Source of the DNA: Cliona cf. orientalis
Lineage: Eukaryota; Porifera; Demospongiae; Clionaida; Clionaidae
Length of the DNA stretch: 64,000 nucleotides
NCBI GenBank assembly: GCA_963930775.1
Contig: OZ005703.1
Location: 7,316,001 to 7,380,000, forward strand
Direction: 5' to 3'
Numbering within the stretch: position 1 is the stretch's first letter; the number at the start of each line of letters is the position of its first letter. The position numbers and the translations under genes are program-made. Shown piece by piece: positions 1-8,858 of this stretch. Below the pieces are notes generated by a model that was not told the origin of the DNA, did no database searches, and saw nothing but the letters and a program-made list of their open reading frames with translations.

Positions 1-538
1 ATGACTGGGAAGGAGTTTAAATATATACCTGATAGATAGATATGGTTCCAATTGGCAAAATAGGTACAATGATTCTTGGAATTACGTGGCAGAAAATTCA
101 ATAGTCATTGTCAGGAGTCCATAACAAAATCGTTCGTGTAAGTATCTACACAGAGTCACGTAAAAAGCACCCCTCCAGACTTTGGAATGTACAACACAGC
201 ACTTGTGAGATACGATAGTTAATTAACTTAGGGGAGTTAGCTAAAGATTGCGTGCAGATATCTATGTAATATCAGATATTTCAATTCTGTGACCTTTTTT
301 CTCAAGTTCAGGCACAGTCTATGGAAAGCGCGAGACTACGAATTAGAATCAGTACTGTCACTAAAATCATTCTTAGACTAGCTATACCACATCCTGAGTG
401 GTGAAAAGAAGTGGTTCATTCAGAGTTGATCTCTAGGGACTATTCTTGGTGTCTCCACTGGCCTTACTGAAAGCACCAGAATGGGTTTGCTTATTTCCCC
501 ACTGAATTAGGACTCAAAAGACATTGAGGAAGAGTGAA

Positions 539-576
539 TCAACTTGTGGTTACAGCATCAACTTGTGGTTACAGCG
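539..576. repeat. 19-bp tandem duplication
   Basis: The unit TCAACTTGTGGTTACAGC plus one base occurs twice in direct succession. It is too short to suggest a function. Confidence 0.8.
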
Positions 577-1659
577 GTTTGTCATCAGCAGAGGAAACTG
601 TAATAATTAATTATTGATTTGTCATTTTCGACAAAGAGATTTCCCACAACGCGTTTCAGTTATTGTACAATAGTACTCTCTACTAGAGGCACATTTTTAA
701 TTTACTACTGAAGCATAAACCACAGATCTACTCATTCATTGCACATGTACGTATATATGTATGTATATGCACGAGGTATGTTGTGTGTAGTTATGTATGT
801 ACGCTTACTCCGAAACCCTTGTAGTGACTGCTGTTCTTAAGATAGCTGATCCATTAGGACAACAATGCCCCATGCACCTGCATGACTGGTGGGCTAGTAC
901 CAGCTAGCTATAGATTGGATACAAGTATACCGTACCGTAGTGTTGTACTATCGTACAATACAAGACATACTCCAACTGTTACTGTCCTATCCCTCCATTG
1001 TTACAGACCACGCTATTTTCACTACCTGGGCCATCTAGTGTCACTGCACTGAAGCTAAAAACCACAACTGACAGTAGCTACCAGACACTGTAAGAATATA
1101 GTGGGAAACATTCGAGAGGAAAAATTTCCATAAAATTAATTTGACTGGTTCACTTTCTCCCGCTACATATACGGTAAGCTTCTAATATCAAAAAAGTACT
1201 AATAATATTACCATGATGACTAAAGATTACGGTGAAAAATTTCTGTGAGCATTCCCCATAAACAATAAAAGGAAGATGGTAATCAAAACTAATACAGTGA
1301 GGAATCTCTCGGAGAACACGATACTCCTGAAATATGCACCGTATTATTCACCACATCAAAATAGTAGTAATATTGATGTTATGGTATCTGCCATAATTGA
1401 GAAATTAGTACCTGTAGGACACCTCCTTTAACAATTAAGCTCATGTGTGGCTACAATTCAAAGTTTGCAACATTGAAAAACTAGCCTGAGAACAAGGCTA
1501 GCCAGCCAGCACAGACACACGGAAAAAAGCCAATAATTATTGAGATAGCTCAGAAGACTTTTCGATTATTTTCAAGTATCTGTTTCTTCACACCAGGAAG
1601 GCTAATGACATTTCCTAGCACCTTCCATCTATTTTCACCAATCAACAGATTCCTCATGG

Positions 1660-1682
1660 ATATATATATATATATATATATA
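1660..1682. repeat. AT dinucleotide microsatellite
   Basis: About eleven perfect AT/TA dinucleotides in a row. Confidence 0.9.
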
Positions 1683-2995
1683 GCAACTTCACAGCAAACA
1701 GTTAAACCTTCAGTTTCATCAACACTTAGACTACTGCATTACAAGCATGCTATTCCTGTCTAGGCCTGTGGTTTTCACTATATGCACTGAAGCATGTAGC
1801 ACAACAGCACCCCAAAACCTCATCCTCTACTCGCTGAGGCACACCTGTGATAACTCTACATGCATGAAAAGCAAATGAACCATGTTTGAGTTAGCATAGT
1901 GCCTGTTTAGTGATAAATCGATGGATTGGGAAGCTGTGATGTTAGGAATAATAGGCAGAAACTTGATAACTTTAATCAGCACGCTCTAAGCTAGGCTTCT
2001 GGTGTGAGAGAAAGTGTTAGAGTGTTTACATTTTTGCTGATTTGAACAATTTCACATTGTTTTTGATTCGTGACGTGATATTTCAACACAAACTACAAGG
2101 TGTGAGCTATCAGAAGTCAAGAGGAGTGTAGCAACAGACCTGGCAAAGACCTACTGTATAGTGAGTGACACATGGTTGAATACCGTATACCACCTCTCGG
2201 CTTTCAACGTAATGGAAGGAGACATCACCCACAGACAAAAGCAACACTAGGCTAGCTTTTCAGACCAACACTATCAATGAATTCCCGATTCGTGAAAATA
2301 AGAATAGCACATTCAAAAGCGGTTGTACATTTAGCATAAAAGCATACTATTATGATCACACAGTTCAATGGGCCTATACCGTGAAACCATATATCACATG
2401 CATTTGTTAAATAAACCATGTGGTTATTTTTTCTGTTGTCAGAAAGAATATATCAACACGTCACAAAGCACCACTGAAAGCTCTCGTGACTGCAATTGAA
2501 AACTTTTCTCAGCCAAAACTGTTTGCTCTCCCTAAGGGAATTAGCGTGCAGCGTTAGCCCACAGATAGTCTATACAAACGAACGCTTCAGTGCATGCATG
2601 GCTACCAAAAACAGTCATTAGGTAAAATTGAAGTCCCACATTCAGTCAACCCCCCGAGCATTTGTGCCGCATATGGTGCACAATGTACAGCTCTATGATC
2701 TATAATAATATTATTATGTATGGCTATAGTGACATGCTTTGTGGTTTTGGACTAATTCTAAGCCTCTTCCAGTTACTAATCTACAAATGAGTGGTAGTTA
2801 CAACGCTTGTCCTTGGTCTGCTTAGGAAGCAAGTGCCCGTCTTTAAAGTTTTAATTGGTACAAGGGACACTCACATCAAGGATTGGCAATAGGACGGTAA
2901 CACCTTAGAAGTGATGTTTATTAATAATAATATTGTATACGGCAACAACTCCCCAGCCTTGGGCTATTGCTGAAGTGTTCGATAATTTGCTAGTC

Positions 2996-3004
2996 TCCCT
3001 CCCT

Positions 3005-3053
<49 letters not shown>
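2996..3053. repeat. CCCT/CT microsatellite
   Basis: Several CCCT units grade into about 20 perfect CT dinucleotides. An open frame across this tract is only low-complexity Leu-Ser and is not a gene. Confidence 0.95.
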
Positions 3054-3057
<4 letters not shown>

Positions 3058-3246
3058 CACTTTCCTACACTCCTATGTAAACATTAGCCTGTTTGCTTTA
3101 ACGTACAGCTATCACGACTGAGTCAACAGAGATTCTTCTGTGCATGTATTAGATATTATACCATGATAATAATTATACAGAGGTATGAGAAATAGTACAC
3201 ACACACACCATAGATAATAGATACAGAGGATAGAAAGAGAGTGTAC

Positions 3247-3357
3247 CTGGTATGGTGGTGGGGGGCCTCGAGGCTGGCCCCCGTCGAACTCCGGGGACAA
3301 GAGAGCGTCTTCAGCGTCGTCTGTCTGACGGCTTATACATTCACACGTGTTACCCAT
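3247..3357 (-). CDS. First coding exon of an RNF11-like RING E3 ligase (rest not found)
   Basis: The minus-strand exon starts at ATG 3357, reads MGNTCECISR, then an acidic DD/ED stretch with a double leucine and a proline run ending PPPPYQ, and stops at a CAG|GTACAC donor. RNF11 in animals begins with a myristoylatable MGN-C, has an acidic DD..LL stretch and a PPPPYQ (PY) motif that binds WW-domain HECT ligases. Exon 1 of 37 codons fits that layout. The RING-H2 exons are not recognisable in the remaining 3.2 kb, so the gene may have a long intron, or this may be a stranded exon. It lies head-to-head with gene A1, with 369 bp between the two ATGs. A decayed copy sits at 20761-20823, so this segment was part of the duplicated unit. 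Confidence 0.45.
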
Positions 3358-3617
3358 CTTCAGAAATCTATTGAAGTATCCAGTGAGAGAGAAACGGTAA
3401 GTATTAAAAAACAATTTCACACTTTGAGGATCAATTCGCGCGTGGTATAAAATCTAGTCTAGTCTGACCTACTAGACTTTCAGAAATTACCTTATTATTT
3501 GAGGCTTGATCTTAAAAAGGATTCAGACTCTAGTGATGTGTAAAAATCTGTTCTGCTCGTACTATCAAAAAAACTGACCTGGTGAACCGTGCCGTTTGTG
3601 TTTACATATCGCTTGTT

Positions 3618-3726
3618 ACGATCCAGCCACGCCTCCAGGGGAAATCATGCGGAAGTGACTATCGATGCGCATGCGCATGACTCAAGGCACCACGCCTCGG
3701 CCTCCCAGAAACAATTCTGCCTAGCC
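3618..3726 (+). promoter_or_regulatory. A1 promoter with NRF-1-type palindrome
   Basis: TGCGCATGCGCA at 3666-3677, 50 bp before the A1 ATG, is a perfect match to the NRF-1 (nuclear respiratory factor 1 / P3A2 / erect wing) consensus. The flanking CCAGCCACGCCT block and the palindrome recur upstream of A2 and A3. The ATG is in a GCCATGG (Kozak-like) context. The divergent RNF11-like exon could share the promoter. The base match is seen; factor binding is inferred. Confidence 0.7.
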
Positions 3727-6700
3727 ATGGCATGGTTGAACAGTGTTTTGCTGATCGTATTGGTGATGGTAAGCTCAATATCCTCTTCTAATAATGAAGG
3801 TATACACTATAAACTTGATAAAGACATAATGGTGCCAGCATTGCAATCATGACTGTATAATGTTTGTGTAGTGAGTGGTGTGTCTATGAGTCTCAGAGGA
3901 CAATCCATTGCTAACAATAGTTACGTGGATGTTGATGATATTGGTGAAGATGAGAATGCCCTGCTCTGTCATACTAATAAAATTGACTGCTGTCGTTATC
4001 CCAACCGAGCTGGGGAGTGGTACTTTCCCAATGGAACTAGAGTAGGGATTGTGGGAGGATCTTCTGATGATTTTTACAGAGACAGAGGAACACAAATTGT
4101 ACGCCTCAATCATCGAATTGGGTCATTTACTGCAAGAGGACTTTTCCGATGTGAAGTGCTAGATGCTAGTGGTACAAATCGGAGAATTTATGTGAATATC
4201 GGTAAATACTTTCACGGGCTTAATTAATAGTATAATACTTACTAGCTATATTCTTAAATTCAGTGCACACAGGAAATCTGACAGTCTCACCTTTTGCTCC
4301 TGCTACCAAAATCACTGGGGAGATCTTCTCATTAGTATGCTCAGCTGATATCCATCCTCTACCGACTCATGGGCATGCGCAACTATCAATTTTTGAGTGG
4401 TTCTTTGACAGCTCCTCACTCCCTTCTGGTGCGACTGCGTCTAATGTGATAAAAAGTGGCACTACTACTTATACAAGCACTCTGAGGTTTTCTCCTCTAG
4501 ATGAAACTCATACTGGTGTGTACACTTGCCGAATTGGCTATACAGCAGTAAGCACAACAATCACTGTGAAGGGTAAGAATTAGTATTAACTAGATCTAAC
4601 GGTTACTAATAGCTCATTTTTTTTAGATCCAGTCATCACTATTGTTGATTCTGGTACTCAAACAGCTGGAGAAAACTATGCCTTAGCTTGTGTTGTTAAT
4701 GGAATAGAGAATGCACCCAGCTTGACATTAATTTATCGATGGACTAAGAACAATGGGAGTACTCAGGTTGAAGTCGGTAATTCTAGCACCCTGTCCTTCT
4801 CCCCTCTCAAGCTCTCTGACGATGGACAGTACATCTGTCAAGTCACCATAGGCTCTCGAATGTACGGTGCCATTGAATACATCAATGTTCAAAGTATGTC
4901 TCAGTTTTCATAAATTTTATTGAATCACATAATTATACTTTGGATACAGTTCCACCTCCATCAATGCACATTGTTAGCAATCAAACCAATCCCATCCGTC
5001 CCATTGGATCTGCTGTTTTACTAACTTGCACAGTGGAGCTAAGTCTAGCAGTGGATGTCCCAGTGACTGTTAATAATATTCATTTGAGTGATCCAGCTGA
5101 GAGTTCACTGACTACCACTACTCCATCCGTATCTGGATCCACCTATACCACTACAGCCACGATTAGCTCATTTGGGAGAGAGCAGTCAGGTACATACACT
5201 TGCACGGTTAGCATTGGCTCAAGTGGATCTTGGTCTGCTACTAAAAAAGTCACTGTAGGTAAGACACAGTAATACCAAGAGTGTATTAGGAAGAGTACAT
5301 AGCTCCTGTATGTTAGTATTGCGCTTATGCAGTGTGATGGTGGCGTCACAGCACGTAGTAGATACCAGACAAATGCTGTACAAGTACACGATTTTGTGAA
5401 AACTGTGTGGCCACAAGCCTATGAATAATACTGTAGGGTAGTCCCTTGGTGGGGTAGTTCTAGTCAGACACTGTGCCGCAGCACACCTGCAACCACATAG
5501 CCACGTGTATGATCACTGTGTAAACGAAACATGGATTCTGCATAGCTATGGTTAGGCTGGCACACGTAGGATGACGCCTCCATTTCACAGTGTAGAGCTT
5601 GCTCGCCCACGCAGTTACGTACTCTTCCTAATACACTCTTGGTAATACTAGGGTGATGTAAATCATCGAGGGGGAAAGCCTTCGCTCACAGCACAGACTT
5701 AGTAGAGGGGGTGCTAGTGAGTAGTATTGATTAGTGTGGGGCTTGCTCAGGCTCACCCCAATTATTGTGTAAGCTTTGAGGTATACTGTGTAGAGCAGTA
5801 TGGGTGTGTAACTATAATTATTTTTGCTATATAATTGTCCTTACTCCAAGAAATTTAACAAATATTATGTCAATGTTATGATTGCTATAAAAATAATTAC
5901 ATTATACCCTTTATATTCTTCCCACATTACTAGGTGTGTATCTCTTACTGAAAGGGACACTCTACACTAACAATAGTGATATCTTTATCAATGAGATAGG
6001 AGAAACGGACCATATTTCCCTCATACCTACTCAAAACAATGCACTCCAATGTGTCACTGACAAGAGTCCATGTTGTCGATCTTTTCCAAATGCAAGGGTG
6101 GGAGAATGGTATTTTCCCAATGGAACAGTCATGGCCTATCTTTCATGATCTAGTATTCTACAGAAATAGAGGTGACAATGATGGAACAGTTAATCTCAAC
6201 TACATTAATTCTACGCTCCCTGCCTTAAGTCCAATTGGTCTCTTTTGCTGTGTGTTGCCAGACATAGATAATGAAAACCAGAGGCTCTGTGCTAATCTTG
6301 ACATAGGTGAGCAACAACAGTTGATAATATTAAAATTGTATCGTATCTCTCAAGTCATACACTATAATTATTACAGTCATTGTGACAATTACTCGATCTG
6401 GTAATAATACTGCTGGTGAGATTTACAACCTGGAGTGTTCTGTCAATGGACACTCAGCAACATTCCAATGGAGTGATGAATCTGGAGATCTAATCAACAA
6501 TCAAGGTCCAAGAGCCGTCACAACCTCCTCAGTCACTAGTCGAATACAATTCTCTCCACTATATCAATCACATGGAGGGAGGTATACCTGCTCTGTAAAC
6601 GTTGGCAGGGTTACAGAATCAAAATCTACATCCTTGTCAGTAAGAGGTATGTGGTGGATACAATTTTAAGATACCCCATAATATAACTGTTACATTTATA

Positions 6701-7962
6701 ATTGCAGTTCCTAATGTAATTGTCGAAGTGAAGCAACATGGAATTGTTTCAATAGACGGACAAGGATTTAGCCTCAGCTGTGCAGTTTCTGGAGCTGAAA
6801 ATCTTAGCCCTACCATAACTTACAACTGGATTAAGGATAATGGCACTCGGATTCTAGTTGACTCCCACGGAAGCGTTTTGTCATTTCCCTCTCTGAGGCT
6901 ATCTGATGCTGGACAGTACTCTTGCCAGGTCATAGTTGATTCTCCATATCTTCGTGACAATCTGGACATAATCAGCACAACTTTTGCCATTCATCTTCAA
7001 GGTAAATTTAGCTTTTCATTCAATAATAATAATTAATCATGTTATACCACATGCATAGTCCCCCAGCCTATGGTGAGGCTTGTTTCTGACAGCCCCAATC
7101 CCATTCTCTCTGGTTCCTCTCCCACTCTGACCTGTGCTGTGGAGTTGAGTCCAGCAGTGGATGTTCCAGTAACTGTAAACATACAGTGGACTGGAACAGA
7201 AGGATCAATTCTGACGTCTGGTGCTCCTCCTGTGATTAGGTCATTCACCCACTACACCAGTGATCTTAAGCTGAATTATGTTGAATCAGCTGACTCAGGG
7301 AATTACAACTGCACGGTGAGTATCGGAGGCAAGGTTAGGACATCCGTGCAAAGGAAGATAGTGATAGGTATGTTGCTAAAATTATGAAAACATTATTGTG
7401 ATTATCATAATTACTTTTTAGGAGATGGTATGTTTCAGTTAAGACTGATGTACACTGATGATTGCAGGCTATGGTACAAAAGTGTAAGTATCTACTAATG
7501 TCCATTTCTTGGCTAATAATATTTACGTAGCTATGTGATTCTTGATAGGGAAACAACGAATTTGAGTTGTACAAGTACCACATAGAGGAGGCTCTCACTG
7601 AAGCCATTGAGAGTCGCTGCAAGTGCTGCCTTCCCAGAGCCAACCTGCTCAAGGCATCGTTCAGCTGCGGCAGCTCCCCCAACCTCACAACCTACCGAAA
7701 CACTCTCATTGGAACACACAACTTCAACGCCACCCAGCTCATTGGATTCATTCAGGACTGGGTGACCTCTGAACCCCAGATCAACATCAAAGACTACTCA
7801 GTGTGGCTTGACAGCAGCTGCCCTGTTGCCATAGCATCACTGAAGGAGCCTGAGTGTGGGGAAGTGAGGTATTGCCCCTGCGCTAACGACCCAAATGTTA
7901 TCAAATGCATGGAGTTCCTTGGAGATGAGAGTTTTTTTGGCTGCATTAACTCGTGCATCTAG
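3727..7962 (+). CDS. Gene A1: secreted Ig/FPNG-module protein, one exon frameshifted
   Basis: Exons: 3727-3799, 3872-4201, 4264-4572, 4627-4893, 4950-5258, 5934-6306, 6377-6646, 6708-7001, 7059-7367, 7422-7483, 7549-7962. Order: signal peptide (MAWLNSVLLIVLVMVSS), FPNG module, three Ig-like domains, second FPNG module, three Ig-like domains, a short linker exon, and a terminal Cys domain ending CINSCI without a membrane span. The product should therefore be secreted. All introns up to the linker are phase 1; the last is phase 0. Exon 6 is 373 nt where the A2 equivalent is 372 and multiples of three are expected. Local alignment shows a net 5-base loss between the FPNG and FYRNRG motifs, with a stop at 6146-6148. 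Read literally the product is about 500 residues; skipping exon 6 gives about 878. Compared with A2 it lacks an Ig-Ig-FPNG trio. Confidence 0.8.
3872..4201 (+). other. FPNG module (exemplar, A1 exon 2)
   Basis: This single-exon module of about 110 residues recurs at least 14 times in the window. Shared features in order: NNS-x-V, D-x-GE, L-x-C-x-T, a CC pair, GEW[YF]FPNG, FYR-x-RG, V-x-L-x-x-R, GLF-x-CE[VI]PD, and a final [YI]-x-[NG]-IG. The C...W...C spacing suggests a V-type Ig-like fold with an added CC pair; that fold is inference. It always follows either the signal exon, an Ig, or a pair of FN3 domains. I know of no named domain family for it. Confidence 0.8.
5275..5642. mobile_element. 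MITE-like element in A1 intron 5
   Basis: It has perfect 24-bp terminal inverted repeats, beginning CCAAGAGTGTATTAGG at the left and ending CCTAATACACTCTTGG at the right. The direct repeat TAATA flanks both ends and looks like a 5-bp target duplication. At 368 bp, with no coding frame, it is a non-autonomous DNA transposon. The homologous A2 intron is only 147 bp, so insertion came after duplication. About 150 bp of further unexplained extra sequence follows to 5933. Confidence 0.85.
7422..7962 (+). other. A-type terminal domain (linker exon plus Cys domain)
   Basis: A 62-nt linker exon (GDGMFQ...CRLWYKS) is joined in phase 0 to a 414-nt last exon. The domain holds C-x-C near its start, SFSCGS, an amphipathic FIQDWV helix, a strand ending DSSCPVAI, then ECG and a Cys-rich tail. 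The same domain precedes the membrane span of B1 and B2, where it reads YIEQW...DSSC...GEC. Position and helix/strand pattern are reminiscent of SEA-type juxtamembrane domains, but no GSVVV cleavage motif is visible. The last exon is almost identical in A1, A2 and A3. Confidence 0.7.
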
Positions 7963-8199
7963 AAACCCTTCTTAAGTATTTGTAACTAACCTTAGCTGTT
8001 CTATAGTCAGTGTGTATAGCTAGTAGCTACCCCAGTTATATATATTATATTACTCTATAGACTCTATGATGCTGATTATTAGTATGTGAATGGCTGTGAA
8101 TTGAAAGATACTGAGATAGAGAATACATTGGGAATAAAATAAACATGTCTGCATGTAGATTATTATAGTAACTAGCCTGTTATTCTTTCCTTATGACAG
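7963..8199. other. A1 3' untranslated and spacer sequence
   Basis: AT-rich non-coding DNA. A canonical AATAAA at 8133-8138, about 170 bp after the stop codon, is the likely polyadenylation signal. Confidence 0.5.
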
Positions 8200-8560
8200 T
8201 TGTTCTACGCAATTGCAATGGGATGTATCAATCGGGAGGCTAAAGTCTGTCAACTCTGGACAGTATGTTTAATAAGTATTCTAAGCCTTAGGTACCGTTT
8301 ATAAATTTGGCCTACAAAAGCAATTACCTACAATAACATTGACAATGCCCTTGCTCGGGCACACAGTTAAGCACAATTTTCCCAAGGAGAATCTCATCCA
8401 AGGATCCTTTGGTTGTGATGCTTCTCCCATGCAGCCTTACAACATACCTATAGCTATAGCCAGAATACTCTCATTGGAATACAACAATTTCAATGCCACC
8501 CAGCTCATTCAGGACTGGGTGACCTCTGAACCAAAAATCAAACTTGCATGCCCTTCAGTA
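8200..8560 (+). pseudogene. Decayed duplicate of the A-type last two exons
   Basis: 8216-8262 resembles the linker exon (CQLWT before a GT). 8316-8560 resembles the terminal domain exon, with recognisable matches to ENLI..SFGC, the NTLIG stretch and QDWVTSEP, but with internal frame breaks. Equivalent relics follow A2 and A3, so the tandem duplication of the 3' exons predates duplication of the A-B unit. Confidence 0.75.
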
Positions 8561-8619
8561 ATAATTATTTATGCATGGCATATGCCTATTTGATGGTCAC
8601 ATATTATTCTAGCTTTATC

Positions 8620-8858
8620 ATAGAAGGCTCTACTTTGGTATGATTTTGTGCCAGAAGATTTATCAAATTGAAGTTGCTTTTGAGTCATCTGTTACATCAT
8701 CACTTTCCTTTCCTACCCAATGTGGGCACAAAAACAACATAATCCACACTAGATCATCTATAAGATGATAATTAAACTCAGCGTGAGTCCACATAACAGC
8801 TTAGCTAACCAGAGCTAGCTGGCCTATAGAGAGAAAATTAATAGCTATCTAGCTAGCC
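8620..8858 (+). promoter_or_regulatory. B1 upstream region conserved in all B genes
   Basis: Nearly the same roughly 240 bp, including CCCAATGTGGGCACAAAAACA, AGATCATCTA and GCTATCTAGCTAGCC, lies directly before the first exon of B1, B2 and B3. Conservation up to a GCCATGG start suggests promoter plus 5' leader. No NRF-1 site is seen here, unlike the A promoters. Confidence 0.55.

Larger units (their letters stand above)
1..2930. other. Non-coding stretch, no gene recognised
   Basis: No open frame with protein-like composition is visible on either strand. I looked on the minus strand for the RING-finger exons that should follow the RNF11-like first exon at 3247-3357 and did not find them. The stretch contains a 19-bp tandem duplication, an AT microsatellite and otherwise unremarkable AT-rich sequence. 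It could be intron or intergenic DNA of the neighbouring minus-strand gene. Confidence 0.6.

Noticed and set aside
2933-3121. Open frame of 62 codons across the CT microsatellite
   Set aside because: It is a Leu-Ser low-complexity product of the CT run, with no conservation or splice context.
1-3240. Downstream RING exons of the RNF11-like gene
   Set aside because: No C-x-I-C ... C-x-H-x-H-x-x-C ... C-P-x-C pattern could be found on the minus strand here.
3589-3726. Upstream extension of the A1 first exon from 3589
   Set aside because: The conserved GCCATGG start at 3727, the 73-nt exon length shared by all A and B genes and the signal peptide all favour 3727.
5143-5416. Minus-strand open frames around 5143-5416
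   Set aside because: Shadows of the Ig exon and of the MITE, with no protein-like motifs.
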